NCBI RefSeq assembly: GCF_027257975.1
Contig: NZ_JANZKX010000006.1
Coordinates: forward strand, 333,957-397,956
DNA length: 64,000 nt
From: Pelomonas sp. BJYL3
GTDB taxonomy: Bacteria; Pseudomonadota; Gammaproteobacteria; Burkholderiales; Burkholderiaceae_C
Reading direction: 5' to 3'
How positions within the stretch are numbered: the first letter of the stretch is position 1; each line of letters opens with the position of its first letter. Made by a program: the position numbers and the translations under genes. Below the pieces are notes generated by a model. The model worked only from the letters and a program-made list of their open reading frames with translations, made no database searches and was not told where the DNA came from. Positions 43,174 through 53,708 of this stretch are shown in pieces.

Positions 43174-44433
43174 TCAGACCAGCACCTCCAGGCAGCCTGG
43201 ATGCCCGAGGAAGCCCTGCGGACTCGCGCTGGCCCCATAGGCCCCCGACTGGTAGACCACCACCAGGTCCCCCTCCTGGGCCACCGGCAGCATCATGCGT
43301 TCGGCCAGCAGGTCCAGCGGCGTGCACAGCGGGCCCACCACATGGACGGACTCGGTGGCCGGTTCGCCCATGCGGTTGCCGATGGCCACGGGGTAGTTCT
43401 TGCGGATCACCTGCCCGAAGTTGCCGGAGGCGGCCAAGTGGTGGTGCAGGCCGCCATCGGTCACGAGAAAGACCTGACCCCGTGACACCTTGCGGTCCAG
43501 CACGCGGGCCACATAGAGCCCCGCCTCGCCCACCAGATAGCGCCCGAGCTCCAGCACCAGGTGCGCCTCGGGCATCTCGCGCCCGGCCCTGGCCTGCAGC
43601 TCGGCCAGGTTGGCGGCCACGGGGCCCAGGTCCAGCGGCTGCTCGCCGGGGAAATAGGGAATGCCGAAGCCACCGCCCAGGTTGAGGTGGCGCACGGGCG
43701 CAGGCGCGTCCGCGGCCAGGCGCAGGGCCAGCTGGTAGCTCAGGCGCTGAGCCTCGCAGATCGCCTCGGCGCGCAGGTTCTGCGAGCCCGCGAAGAGATG
43801 GAAGCCCTCGAACTGCAGCCCCAGACGGCCGATCTCGGCCAGCAGGCGCGGCACGTCCTCGGCATCGACCCCGAACTGCCTGGGTCCGCCGCCCATGCGC
43901 ATGCCCGAGCCCTTGAGCTCGAAGTCCGGGTTCACGCGCACGGCCACGCGCGCCGGTCGGCCCAGGTCCTGCGCGGCCTGCGCCAGCAGCGGCAGCTCGC
44001 GGAAGGACTCCACGTTGACCAGCACGCCCGCCTCCACCGAGGCCCGCAGCTCCTGCGCCCGCTTGCCCGGCCCCGCAAAGCTCATGTGCCGCGGATCCGC
44101 CCCCTGGGCCAGCGCCACCTGCATCTCGCCGGCGGAGGCCACGTCGATCCCGTCCACCAGGCCCACCATGCAGGCCACCAGGGCCGGCAGGGGGTTGGCC
44201 TTCATCGCGTAATGAAGGTGCAGGCCCGCCGGCAAGGCCTCGCGCAGCGCGGCCACGCGGGCTTGCAGCAGGGATCGCTCGTAGACGTAGAAAGGCGTCT
44301 GGCCGAGCGAGGCCGCCAGCTCGCTCAGCGGCCGTCCCCCGACGATGAGCTCATGGCCCCGGACCGGGAACTGGTGCATTGGCGCATGCACCGGCAGAGC
44401 GCGGGTGGGGGTGGCGGCGGAGGGTGTGTCCAT
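43174..44433 (-). CDS. PLP-dependent decarboxylase, exosortase A system-associated
   Basis: A 419-residue fold-type III enzyme of the diaminopimelate/ornithine decarboxylase family. The PLP lysine is K78 in HYAMKANPLP. GIDVASAGEM, HLFAGSQNL, LNLGGGFGIPYFPGEQPLDL and ELGRYLVGEAG mark it as the type (TIGR03099-like) that recurs with exosortase A loci. The substrate is unknown; diaminopimelate decarboxylase activity is unlikely because the partner is an AMP ligase. It follows the ligase by 36 bases; together with the divergent ACP and hydrolases they may load a decarboxylated or modified amino acid onto ACP. This pathway is inference. Confidence 0.88.
   Translation of the reverse strand: MDTPSAATPTRALPVHAPMHQFPVRGHELIVGGRPLSELAASLGQTPFYVYERSLLQARVAALREALPAGLHLHYAMKANPLPALVACMVGLVDGIDVASAGEMQVALAQGADPRHMSFAGPGKRAQELRASVEAGVLVNVESFRELPLLAQAAQDLGRPARVAVRVNPDFELKGSGMRMGGGPRQFGVDAEDVPRLLAEIGRLGLQFEGFHLFAGSQNLRAEAICEAQRLSYQLALRLAADAPAPVRHLNLGGGFGIPYFPGEQPLDLGPVAANLAELQARAGREMPEAHLVLELGRYLVGEAGLYVARVLDRKVSRGQVFLVTDGGLHHHLAASGNFGQVIRKNYPVAIGNRMGEPATESVHVVGPLCTPLDLLAERMMLPVAQEGDLVVVYQSGAYGASASPQGFLGHPGCLEVLV
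43469..43480 (+). repeat. Copy 4 of the 12-mer AAGACCTGACCC
   Basis: Exact copy inside the exosortase-associated decarboxylase gene, encoding GQVF on the minus strand. Confidence 0.9.
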
Positions 44434-44469
44434 GAAGGCGATGGGCAGGAAGGGATGAGAACGGCGCGA

Positions 44470-46122
<1,653 letters not shown>

Positions 46123-46320
46123 GATGCGGCGATTGTCCCCGAGTCCGGGGGCGGCCCAGCGCTCACGCAAGGCCTGCGCCGCGGGCCGCCTCCCTTGGGA
46201 TGAGGGGGCCCGCCCCCCGGGATCTGGACGGCGCCCCCGGGTAAGATTCGGCCGCCTTCCCCGGCACCCTCTCCGGCGCCCGGCCCTGCCCAGGCGCCCT
46301 TTTCCTTTTCCGGTCGTCCC

Positions 46321-46572
46321 ATGTCCCCAGCCTCTCACGTGCTCCGCCTCCTCGACGAAACGCTCGGCCTCCAGGGCCGCGCCGCGCAGTTCGATGCGCA
46401 GACGCCCCTGCTGGGCGCCCTGCCCGAGCTGGACTCCATGGCCGTGGTGAGCCTGATCACCGCGCTGGAGGAACAGCTGGGCATCAGCATCGGCGACGAC
46501 GAGATCGACGGCCAGACCTTCGCGACCGTGGGCGCCCTGACCCGCTTCGTCGAGGCCAAGCTGGCGGCCTGA
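46321..46572 (+). CDS. Acyl carrier protein
   Basis: An 83-residue four-helix carrier. The phosphopantetheine attachment Ser is S39 in ELDSMAVV, followed by LITALEEQLGISIGDDEIDGQTFATVGALTRFV (spread over two helices), typical of dedicated ACP/PCPs. It is not the fatty-acid ACP: the sequence around the Ser is DSM, not DSL. First gene of the plus-strand operon, adjacent to and divergent from the AMP ligase that probably charges it. Hydrolase 2 starts 33 bases downstream. Confidence 0.92.
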   Translation: MSPASHVLRLLDETLGLQGRAAQFDAQTPLLGALPELDSMAVVSLITALEEQLGISIGDDEIDGQTFATVGALTRFVEAKLAA

Positions 46573-46605
46573 GGCCAGGCCAGCCTGTCCGCCCCCGCAC
46601 CGAGC

Positions 46606-47451
46606 ATGGACGCCGCCACAGCCTTCTTCCTGGAGAGCCGTGACGGCAGCCTGCGCTACCTGAGCCTCTTCAAGCCCGCCGCCGGCACCCCTGCCCGCGG
46701 CCTGGTGCTGCTGGTCCCGCCCTGGCTGGAGGAGCTCAACCGCAGCCGCCGCATGCTGGCCCTGGGCGCCGATGCCCTGCGCCAGGCCGGCTTCACCGTG
46801 CTGTGGCCCGATCTCTTCGGCTGCGGTGACAGCGCCGGCGAGCACGGCGAAGCCCGCTGGCAGACCTGGCTGGACGACCTGGACCTGGCCCTGCAGCGGC
46901 TGCGCCAGGAAGGCGAGCCGGACAGCCCGCTGTGGCTGTGGAGCCTGCGCAGCGGCGCCCTGCTGGCCAGCGATTTCGCTCAAGCCCGCCAGCTCGCCTG
47001 TCACTGGCTGATGTGGCAGCCCCAGCCCAGCGGCGAGCAGGTCCTGCAGCAGTTCCTTCGCCTGCGCCTGGCCGCCGACATGAGCCGCACCGTGCGCAGC
47101 TACGCCGACACCACCGCCATGCGCCAGGCCCTGCAGGCCGGCCAGGCTCTGCATGCCGCGGGCTATGTGGTCCGCCCCGAGCTGGCCCTGCCCCTGGCCG
47201 CGACCCAGCTGAAGCCGCCCGGCGGCGTGGCCGGCGCCCGCCTGGTGTGGTGCGAGATGGCCAGCGCGGCCACGCAGACCCTCGGGCCTGCCAGCCGCCA
47301 GCACATCGAAGCCTGGCGCGCCGCCGGCTACCAGCCCAGCACCATCTGCGTGCAGGGCCCGCAGTTCTGGGCCAGCCAGGAGTTGACCCTCAGCCAGGGC
47401 CTCATCGAAGGCAGTCTGCGCGCCCTGTGCGCCGAAGAGGCCTTCGCATGA
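46606..47451 (+). CDS. Alpha/beta hydrolase 2, exosortase A system-associated
   Basis: A 281-residue alpha/beta-hydrolase-fold protein (TIGR03101-like). VLLVPPWLEELNRSRRMLAL, then WPDLFGCGDSAGEHG, are family motifs. At the nucleophile elbow, where GxSxG is expected, it reads LWSLRSGALL, with no Ser, Cys or Asp in the centre. This lack of a standard nucleophile is seen in this subgroup and suggests a non-hydrolytic role or unusual chemistry. Its stop overlaps the hydrolase 1 start (ATGA). Confidence 0.85.
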   Translation: MDAATAFFLESRDGSLRYLSLFKPAAGTPARGLVLLVPPWLEELNRSRRMLALGADALRQAGFTVLWPDLFGCGDSAGEHGEARWQTWLDDLDLALQRLRQEGEPDSPLWLWSLRSGALLASDFAQARQLACHWLMWQPQPSGEQVLQQFLRLRLAADMSRTVRSYADTTAMRQALQAGQALHAAGYVVRPELALPLAATQLKPPGGVAGARLVWCEMASAATQTLGPASRQHIEAWRAAGYQPSTICVQGPQFWASQELTLSQGLIEGSLRALCAEEAFA

Positions 47452-48353
47452 GCACCCGCACCGCCGTGATGGAGCAGGTCTGCCCGGTGGGCTGCGAAGG
47501 CCTGCGTCTGCCCGGCATCCTGAGCCTGCCCCAGGGCGGCTCGCCGCGCCTGGGCGTGATCGTGCTGGTCGGCGGCCCGCAGTACCGCGTGGGCGCCCAC
47601 CGCTTCTTCGTCAGCCTGGCCCGCCATCTGGCCGGGCAGGGCGCGGCGGTCCTGCGTTTCGACCACCGCGGCATGGGTGATGCACCCGGCGAAGCCGTCG
47701 GCTTCGAGCACCTGGACCCCGAGATCGACGCCGCCATCGCCGCCCTCCAGCGGGCCTGCCCGAGCGTGGAGCGCGTGCTGCTGTGGGGCCTGTGCGATGG
47801 GGCCTCGGCCGCCCTGCTCCATGCCCGCCGGGGCGACGCCCGCGTGGCCGGCCTGCTGCTGGCCAACCCGTGGGTGCGCAGCGAGCGCAGCCTGGCCCAG
47901 GCCCGCACCCGCCACTACTACCCCGCCCGGCTCGTCAGCGCCGATTTCTGGCGCCGGCTGTTCGGCGGCCAGGTGCGCTGGAGCAGCCTGCGCGCGGCCC
48001 TGGGCGCCATGGGGCGAAGCGTTGCCGCCGCCGAGGACACCGGCGATTTCCGCAGCGGCATGCGCGAGGGCCTGGCCCGCATCCTGGACCAGCGCGGCCG
48101 CGTGACGTGCCTGCTGTCCGGCGCCGACCTCACGGCCCAGGAATTCACCGAGACCCTGCGCGAGCCCGGCTGGGCCGCGCAGGCCAGCCGCCCCGGCTTC
48201 AGCCAGCAGGTGCTGGACGGGGCCGACCATACCTTTTCCGATCCCGAGCACCGGGCCGCCGCGCTGAACCTCAGCGCGCAGTGGCTGCAGGACTTCCTGG
48301 CCCCCCCGGCCATGCCCTGCACCAGCCCGGCCGCGGATCCCGCCGTCATCTGA
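47448..48353 (+). CDS. Alpha/beta hydrolase 1, exosortase A system-associated
   Basis: A 301-residue alpha/beta hydrolase (TIGR03100-like). GVIVLVGGPQYRVGAHRFF opens the fold, and FDHRGMGDAPGE is the conserved second segment. The elbow is WGLCDGAS with Cys116 as the probable nucleophile, and the late His is in GADHTFSD. A Cys nucleophile fits a thioesterase or acyltransferase acting on the ACP-bound group. Coupled to hydrolase 2 by ATGA overlap; the next gene starts 21 bases later. Confidence 0.87.
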   Translation: MSTRTAVMEQVCPVGCEGLRLPGILSLPQGGSPRLGVIVLVGGPQYRVGAHRFFVSLARHLAGQGAAVLRFDHRGMGDAPGEAVGFEHLDPEIDAAIAALQRACPSVERVLLWGLCDGASAALLHARRGDARVAGLLLANPWVRSERSLAQARTRHYYPARLVSADFWRRLFGGQVRWSSLRAALGAMGRSVAAAEDTGDFRSGMREGLARILDQRGRVTCLLSGADLTAQEFTETLREPGWAAQASRPGFSQQVLDGADHTFSDPEHRAAALNLSAQWLQDFLAPPAMPCTSPAADPAVI

Positions 48354-48374
48354 TTCAAGAGGGAGTGACACCGC

Positions 48375-49559
48375 ATGTTGAACGCAGCCAAACAGGTTCT
48401 CCGCAACTGGCGTGAGCAGGCCAGCCTGCCCGCCGAGGCCAAGGCCGAAGCCGCCCGGGACGCGCGCGGCCTGCCCGCCCAGGACCCCGGCATCGATGCC
48501 GCCGTGAAGGCCGCCCTGCAGTGGCTCAAGCGCGCCCAGGACCAGTCCGCCTCGCACGATGGCGGCGTGGCCCGCGACTTCAGCCTCAAGAATGGCTGGG
48601 CCGTGTCCTACCCCGAGACCACCGGCTACATCGTCTCCACGATGATCGACTGCGGCCAGCGCTTCCAGGACCCCGACTCCCTGGAGCGCGCCCGCCGCAT
48701 GCTGGACTGGCTGGTGTCCATCCAGTTCCCCGAGGGCGGCTTCATGGGCGGCAAGATCAACGCCACGCCGCGCGTGCCCGTCACCTTCAACACCGGCCAG
48801 ATCCTGATCGGCCTGGCCTCGGGCGTCGGCGCCTTCGGCGAGCCCTACCTGGCCCCGATGAACAAGGCCGCCGCCTTCCTGCGCGACTCGCTGGACGCCG
48901 ACGGCTGCTGGCGCAAGCACGCCACGCCCTTCGCCGAGCGCGGCGACAAGACCTACGAGACCCACGTCTCCTGGGGCCTGTTCGAGGCCGCCCGCCACGT
49001 GGGCGACCAGGGCTATGCCGAGGCCGCGCTGCGGCAGGTCGAATGGGCCTTCACGCAGCAGCAGGCCAATGGCTGGCTGGCCAACTGCTGCCTCAACATC
49101 CCCGCGACCCCGCTGACCCACACCCTGGGCTACGCCCTGCGCGGCTTCATGGAAGCGCACCGCTTCACGAAGGACGAGCACATTCTGCGCCGCGCCATCA
49201 AGACCGCCGACGGCCTGATGACGGCCCTGCGCCCGGACGGCTTCATCCCCGGCCGCCTGAAGCCCGACTGGTCCGCCGCGGTGGACTGGTCCTGCCTGAC
49301 CGGCGAGGTCCAGATCGCCCACAGCTGGCTGATGCTCTACGAGCTGACCGGCCAGAAGAAGTACCGCGACGCCGCCAAGCTGGCCAACCGCTACGTGCGC
49401 CGCGCCATCGCCATCGACGGTCCCGAGGACCAGCGCGGTGGCGTCAAGGGTTCCTTCCCTGTGGACGGCGACTACGGCCAGTGGGAGTACCTCAACTGGG
49501 CGGCCAAGTTCATGATCGACGCCAATCTGCTGGAGCAGGACATCGATGGCCGCGCCTGA
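48375..49559 (+). CDS. Alpha/alpha-barrel protein of the polymer cluster
   Basis: A 394-residue cytosolic-looking protein with repeated helix pairs of the alpha/alpha-toroid kind seen in glycoside hydrolases and prenyl cyclases: repeated LVSIQFPEGGFMGGKI, AAFLRDSLDADGCWRKH and GFIPGRLKPDWSAAVDWSCLTGEVQ (each followed by a helix with LFEAAR or LMLYELTG). There is no signal peptide. Possible roles are lyase, epimerase or hydrolase action on a polymer precursor; I do not assign one. GGGAG precedes the ATG. The last 14 bases overlap the acetyltransferase start, so it belongs to the same operon. Confidence 0.75.
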   Translation: MLNAAKQVLRNWREQASLPAEAKAEAARDARGLPAQDPGIDAAVKAALQWLKRAQDQSASHDGGVARDFSLKNGWAVSYPETTGYIVSTMIDCGQRFQDPDSLERARRMLDWLVSIQFPEGGFMGGKINATPRVPVTFNTGQILIGLASGVGAFGEPYLAPMNKAAAFLRDSLDADGCWRKHATPFAERGDKTYETHVSWGLFEAARHVGDQGYAEAALRQVEWAFTQQQANGWLANCCLNIPATPLTHTLGYALRGFMEAHRFTKDEHILRRAIKTADGLMTALRPDGFIPGRLKPDWSAAVDWSCLTGEVQIAHSWLMLYELTGQKKYRDAAKLANRYVRRAIAIDGPEDQRGGVKGSFPVDGDYGQWEYLNWAAKFMIDANLLEQDIDGRA

Positions 49560-50478
49560 TCTCAAGGAGCGCATCAAGGCGCCCCTGCGGCGCCTGCTGA
49601 ACGCCTGGCGCGCCCGGCGCCGCAGCGCCGAGCTCAAGGCCGAGCAGCCGCACACCAGCAAGGCCGAGATCGTCGCCGGCCTGCGCGCCATGGGCATCGT
49701 CCCGGGTGACACGGTGATGCTGCACTCCTCGCTCAAGAGCCTGGGCTATGTGGAGGGCGGCCCCACGGCGGTGCTGGAGGCCATCCACGAGGCCATCAGC
49801 CCCGGCGGCACTCTGGTCGTGCCGACCTACTACCTGCCCGGCGGCACCATCTACGCCACCTGCAAGATGCAGGGCTATGTCTTCGACCCGCGCGAGCATG
49901 GCTCCAACCTGGGCGCCCTGCCCGCGGCCTTCCTGAAGATGCCCGGCATCCGCCGCAGCATTCACCCGACGCATTCCGTCTCGGCCCTGGGGCCGCTGGC
50001 CGAGGACATCGTGGGCCAGCACCATCTCGCGGCCTCGGTGTGCGGCCGGCTGTCGCCCTGGGAGCGCTGTGTGCACCACAAGGCCAAGATCCTGGGCCTG
50101 GGCATCAGCATGGGCCCGGTGACGTTCTATCACCTGGTCGAGGACCTGATGGACGAGCGCTTCCCGCTGCCGGTGCGCATGTCCGAGACGTTCAAGATGC
50201 CCTGCAAAGACTGGCAGGGCCGCGACATCACGGTGCCGGTGCGTCCGCTGGACCCGGCCTTCCAGGGCCAGCGCATCGACCACAAGTCCCGCGGCGACCT
50301 GCGCCAGCATTTCTACGACCGCTACCTGAAGGCGGGCATCCTGCATCCCGGCCAGGTGGGGCCGGCGCGCTCCTGGTGGATCCAGGCCGACGAGTTCTAC
50401 CGCCACCTCGAGCAGGACGCGCAGCGTGGTCTCACCATCTACACCACGGCCGAGGAGCTGTCGCGCCTGCCGGCCTGA
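49546..50478 (+). CDS. AAC(3)-family N-acetyltransferase
   Basis: A 310-residue member of the aminoglycoside 3-N-acetyltransferase/YokD/FrbF family. VMLHSSLKSLG (residues 58-67), GGTLVVPTYY and the acetyl-CoA/catalytic region SIHPTHSVSALGP (H140 and H143) are all present. Family members acetylate amines on sugars, phosphonate nucleosides or antibiotics. In this setting, between a toroid protein and a flippase, acetylation of an aminosugar of the exported polymer is more likely than drug resistance, but its effect on aminoglycosides is untested. The start overlaps the previous gene by 14 bases. Confidence 0.85.
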   Translation: MAAPDLKERIKAPLRRLLNAWRARRRSAELKAEQPHTSKAEIVAGLRAMGIVPGDTVMLHSSLKSLGYVEGGPTAVLEAIHEAISPGGTLVVPTYYLPGGTIYATCKMQGYVFDPREHGSNLGALPAAFLKMPGIRRSIHPTHSVSALGPLAEDIVGQHHLAASVCGRLSPWERCVHHKAKILGLGISMGPVTFYHLVEDLMDERFPLPVRMSETFKMPCKDWQGRDITVPVRPLDPAFQGQRIDHKSRGDLRQHFYDRYLKAGILHPGQVGPARSWWIQADEFYRHLEQDAQRGLTIYTTAEELSRLPA

Positions 50479-50499
50479 GGCCGGGCGCCGATCCCATCG

Positions 50500-51948
50500 A
50501 TGCAGATACGCGATCGCTTCCTCCACGGCCTGAAATGGTCCGCCATCGGCAAGCTGATGAGCCAGCTGCTCAGCTGGGGCTCCACCATCGTGGTCATGCG
50601 TCTGCTGCAGACCAGCGACTACGGCCTGATGGCGATGACCATGATGGTCATCACCCTGCTGTCCAACCTCAACGAGTTCGGCTTTGGCTCGGCCCTGGTG
50701 CGCGGCGAGACCCTGGACCGCCGGACCTGCGGCGCGGTCTTCGGCGCCATGCTGGCGGTGGCCACCGTGCTCAACGGGGCGCTGTGGCTGGGTGCGGCGC
50801 CGCTGGCGCACTTCTTCAATGATCCGCGCCTGGCGGAGCTGCTGCGGCCGGCCGGGCTGATCTTCCTCATCTCGGCGCTCAGCACGGTGCCGGAATCGGT
50901 GCTGCGCCGGGAGATGGACTTCAAGGCCATCGCCTTCGCCGACATCGCCTCCGTCATCGTCACCAGCCTCAGCGCCCTGGGTCTGGCCTATGCCGGCCAT
51001 GGCGTCTGGGCGCTGCTGCTGGGCAACCTGGCCGGGGCCCTGGTGCGGACCCTGGTGCTGCACCTGCGCTCGCACACGCGGGTCTGGCCCAATGCCGACT
51101 TCCGCCAGCTGCGCGGCCTGCTGGCCTATGGCAGCAACCTCACGGCCAGCCGCTTCACCTGGTGGTTCATGTCCCAGGTGGACGTGCTGATCGGCGCCAA
51201 GCTGCTGAGCACAGCGGCCCTGGGCCTCTATTCCGTGGCGCTCACGCTGGCCTCGCTGCCGCTGCAGAAGTCCATGCAGGTGGTCAACCAGGTCGCCTTC
51301 AGCGCCATCGCCAAGCTCAAGAACAGCGGGCAGGCCGTGCCGCCCGAGCTGCTGAAGGGGCTGCGTGCGCTGAACCTGGTCTCCCTGCCCAGCTGCGCGT
51401 TGCTGGCCCTGCTGGCCCAGCCGCTGGTGCTGCTGGTCATCGGTCAGCAATGGGCAGACGCGGCACCGGCCCTGCAGCTGATCGCGCTGGCCGTGCCCCT
51501 GCGCCTGTGCAGTGCCATCCTGGCCACCGCCCTCATTGCCACCGGCCATGCCGGCGCCGACTTCAGGAACACGATCACCGGCGCGCTGGTGATGCCCCTG
51601 GGCTTTGCCGCTGGCGGCCTGCTGTGGGGCGCCAATGGCCTGGCTGCGGCCTGGACGGTGGGCGTGCCCCTGGTCTTCCTGCTCAACTCCCCCCGCAGCG
51701 CCCGCTTGCTAGACTTGCCGCTGCGTTCCGTCCTGGGCACCTTCCGCAACGGCCTGCTGGCCTGCCTGCCCCTGGTGGGCGTGGTGATGGCCGCCAGGCA
51801 TCTCGTGCCGGCACAGCCGCTGTGGCAGCTGCTGGTGCCGGGCTCACTGGGGGTGCTGAGCTATGTGCTGGCGCTGCTCGTCGTGGACCGCGCCTTCCGG
51901 CAGTGGCTGCAGGCGCAGCTGGCCACCCGTTTGAACAAGGATTCGTAA
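50500..51948 (+). CDS. Wzx-like polysaccharide flippase (MOP superfamily)
   Basis: A 482-residue polytopic membrane protein with 12-14 helices. The opening FLHGLKWSAIGKLMSQLLSWGSTIVVMRLLQTSDYGL is the standard start of O-antigen/teichuronic-acid flippases (two runs), and VPESVLRREMDFKAIA is the conserved loop. Such proteins move undecaprenyl-linked repeat units across the inner membrane, so this cluster handles a polysaccharide or lipid-linked glycan. It starts 21 bases after the acetyltransferase stop and its own stop overlaps the next start (TAATG). Confidence 0.92.
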   Translation: MQIRDRFLHGLKWSAIGKLMSQLLSWGSTIVVMRLLQTSDYGLMAMTMMVITLLSNLNEFGFGSALVRGETLDRRTCGAVFGAMLAVATVLNGALWLGAAPLAHFFNDPRLAELLRPAGLIFLISALSTVPESVLRREMDFKAIAFADIASVIVTSLSALGLAYAGHGVWALLLGNLAGALVRTLVLHLRSHTRVWPNADFRQLRGLLAYGSNLTASRFTWWFMSQVDVLIGAKLLSTAALGLYSVALTLASLPLQKSMQVVNQVAFSAIAKLKNSGQAVPPELLKGLRALNLVSLPSCALLALLAQPLVLLVIGQQWADAAPALQLIALAVPLRLCSAILATALIATGHAGADFRNTITGALVMPLGFAAGGLLWGANGLAAAWTVGVPLVFLLNSPRSARLLDLPLRSVLGTFRNGLLACLPLVGVVMAARHLVPAQPLWQLLVPGSLGVLSYVLALLVVDRAFRQWLQAQLATRLNKDS

Positions 51949-53642
51949 TGGCGATTTTCTTTGCGGCCGTCGGCGGCACCCCGGAGGACCTGCAGCGGCT
52001 CAAGGCCGCGGCCTCCGCTGCCCTGCGCCGTGAACTGGGCGCTGCCCCCATCGAGGCCACCGAAGCCCCCGGGCTCTTCGCCGTGTGGCACGAGCTGGGC
52101 ATCTGGGCCCCGGTCTCCCATCACCGTCTGGAGGATGGCAGCCTGGCCCTGCTGGCCGGCGAGCCCATCCTGCAGCAAGGCGGCCAGCGCGTGTCGCAGA
52201 CGCAAGCCCTGGTGCACTTCGCCCAGGGCGATCTGCGCGGCCTGCTGGAGCAGTCCCACGGCACCTTCTGCGGCCTGCGCCTGGACCCCAAGCACGCCCG
52301 CCTCCACGCCTTCACTGACAAGCTGGGCGTGCGCACCCTCTACACCGGCCAGCACCGCGGCATCCATTTCTTCACCAATGCGCGCTGGCTGCTGCAGGGC
52401 ATGGGCGAGGTGATCGTGCTGGAACCGGACCCGCAGGGCGTGCTCGAGATCGCCTCCATGGCCTTCCCCCTGGCCGAGCGCACGCGCTACCTGGGCATCC
52501 GCGCCTGCTACGGCGCCGAGCTGATTGAAGCCACCGCTGCCGGCGCCCATCGCCAGACCTATCACGACTGGCAAGACCTGACCCCACTGGACGCGGGCAA
52601 GCCCTACGAGACCGAGCTCTACGAGACCTTCCTGCAGGCCGTGCAGGACCGCCAGGGCGAAGCGCAGGAGCAGACGGCCTTCCTCTCCGGGGGCATGGAT
52701 TCGCGCCTGATCGCCGCCAGCCTGGCCCACAGCGGCATCCGCCTCAACACGCTGAACTTCGCGCCCAGCGACACCCAGGACCTCACCTTCGGCCGCATGG
52801 CCGCGGCAGCCCTGGGCACGCGGCATTTCGAGTTCCCGCTGGGCCCGGACAACTTCGACAGCAAGCAGATCCAGACCATCTCCGCCTGGAAGGCCCAGGA
52901 CGGTGGCCGCAACTTCGACCGCCGGATCTGGTCGGGCGATGGTGGCAGCGTGGGCCTGGGCCATGTCTACCTGGACGAGCAGATCGTCCAGCTGGCCACC
53001 GAGCGCCGCTACGAAGAGGCGGCCGCCCTGCTGTGCCGCAAGAACAAGTGGGGCGTGCCCTCGCGCGCGCTGCGCCCGCGCTACCGCGAACTGGCGCGGC
53101 GCCTGCAGACCGAGGTCGCGGCGGAGCTGCGCCGCTGGGACCGCGTGCCGGCCAAGGCCGCCTACCTGTTCCTGCTGCTCAACGACCAGCGCCGCCACCT
53201 GATCGGCCACTTCGAGACGGTGCACAAGAAGGGCTTCGACTTCGCCCTGCCCTTCTTCGATGCCCGCGTCATCGCCAAGGTTCTGGCCGGCCCCAACGAG
53301 GACCTGCTCAACCACCGCGTCTACAACCGCATCCTGCTGGCCCTGCCCGGCCCCATCGCGCAGGTGCCCTGGCAGGCCTATCCGGGCCATGATCCCTGCC
53401 CCGTTCCCGTGCCGCAGGAACTCAAGCTGCGCTACCAGTGGGAAGCCTGCTACGACGAGGACGACACCAAGATGCTCAAGGACCAGCACACGGCCCACTG
53501 CCTGAGCTCGGCCCTGCAGCCCAAGAGCCCCATGCTGTCGCGCGGCAACCTGCTGGCGGCCTGGGTGCTGACCAAGTCCGGCCTGCGCGACCAGAGCTTC
53601 TACGGCCGCTACGCCGAGGCCGTGGAGCAGGCCAGCCGCTGA
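51948..53642 (+). CDS. Asparagine synthase-like amidotransferase lacking the catalytic Cys
   Basis: A 564-residue AsnB-type protein. The C-terminal synthetase domain has an intact pyrophosphate loop FLSGGMDSRL (S247-G-G-M-D251-S252), so adenylation of a carboxylate is likely. The N-terminal Ntn-like glutaminase domain is present in outline (LHAFTDKLGVRTLYT), but the protein begins M-A-I-F; the essential Cys2 of glutamine amidotransferases is missing. It should therefore use ammonia or another amine, or act like lasso-peptide and beta-lactam synthetase relatives that condense an acyl adenylate. Such genes recur in exosortase A loci. Last gene of the operon; a palindromic terminator follows. 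Confidence 0.88.
   Translation: MAIFFAAVGGTPEDLQRLKAAASAALRRELGAAPIEATEAPGLFAVWHELGIWAPVSHHRLEDGSLALLAGEPILQQGGQRVSQTQALVHFAQGDLRGLLEQSHGTFCGLRLDPKHARLHAFTDKLGVRTLYTGQHRGIHFFTNARWLLQGMGEVIVLEPDPQGVLEIASMAFPLAERTRYLGIRACYGAELIEATAAGAHRQTYHDWQDLTPLDAGKPYETELYETFLQAVQDRQGEAQEQTAFLSGGMDSRLIAASLAHSGIRLNTLNFAPSDTQDLTFGRMAAAALGTRHFEFPLGPDNFDSKQIQTISAWKAQDGGRNFDRRIWSGDGGSVGLGHVYLDEQIVQLATERRYEEAAALLCRKNKWGVPSRALRPRYRELARRLQTEVAAELRRWDRVPAKAAYLFLLLNDQRRHLIGHFETVHKKGFDFALPFFDARVIAKVLAGPNEDLLNHRVYNRILLALPGPIAQVPWQAYPGHDPCPVPVPQELKLRYQWEACYDEDDTKMLKDQHTAHCLSSALQPKSPMLSRGNLLAAWVLTKSGLRDQSFYGRYAEAVEQASR
52573..52584 (+). repeat. Copy 5 of the 12-mer AAGACCTGACCC
   Basis: Exact copy inside the asparagine synthase-like gene, here in the sense direction and encoding QDLTP. 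Confidence 0.9.
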
Positions 53643-53664
53643 GCGGGCCTGCCTCGCCATGCAA

Positions 53665-53688
53665 AAGGGCGGCCCGCGGGCCGCCCTT
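53665..53688. terminator. Bidirectional terminator between convergent genes
   Basis: A perfect 24-base palindrome with 12-base arms starting AAGGGCGGCCCG, followed by GTCTTTG on the plus strand and TTTTGC on the minus strand. It separates the polymer operon from the convergent bkd operon. Confidence 0.88.
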
Positions 53689-53708
53689 GTCTTTGGCGCT
53701 GCGCTGCG

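Noticed and set aside
47328..51549. Long minus-strand open frames (802 and 679 codons) over the polymer operon
   Set aside because: Shadows of hydrolase 2, hydrolase 1, the toroid protein, AAC(3) and the flippase, all of which have motifs and translational coupling on the plus strand.
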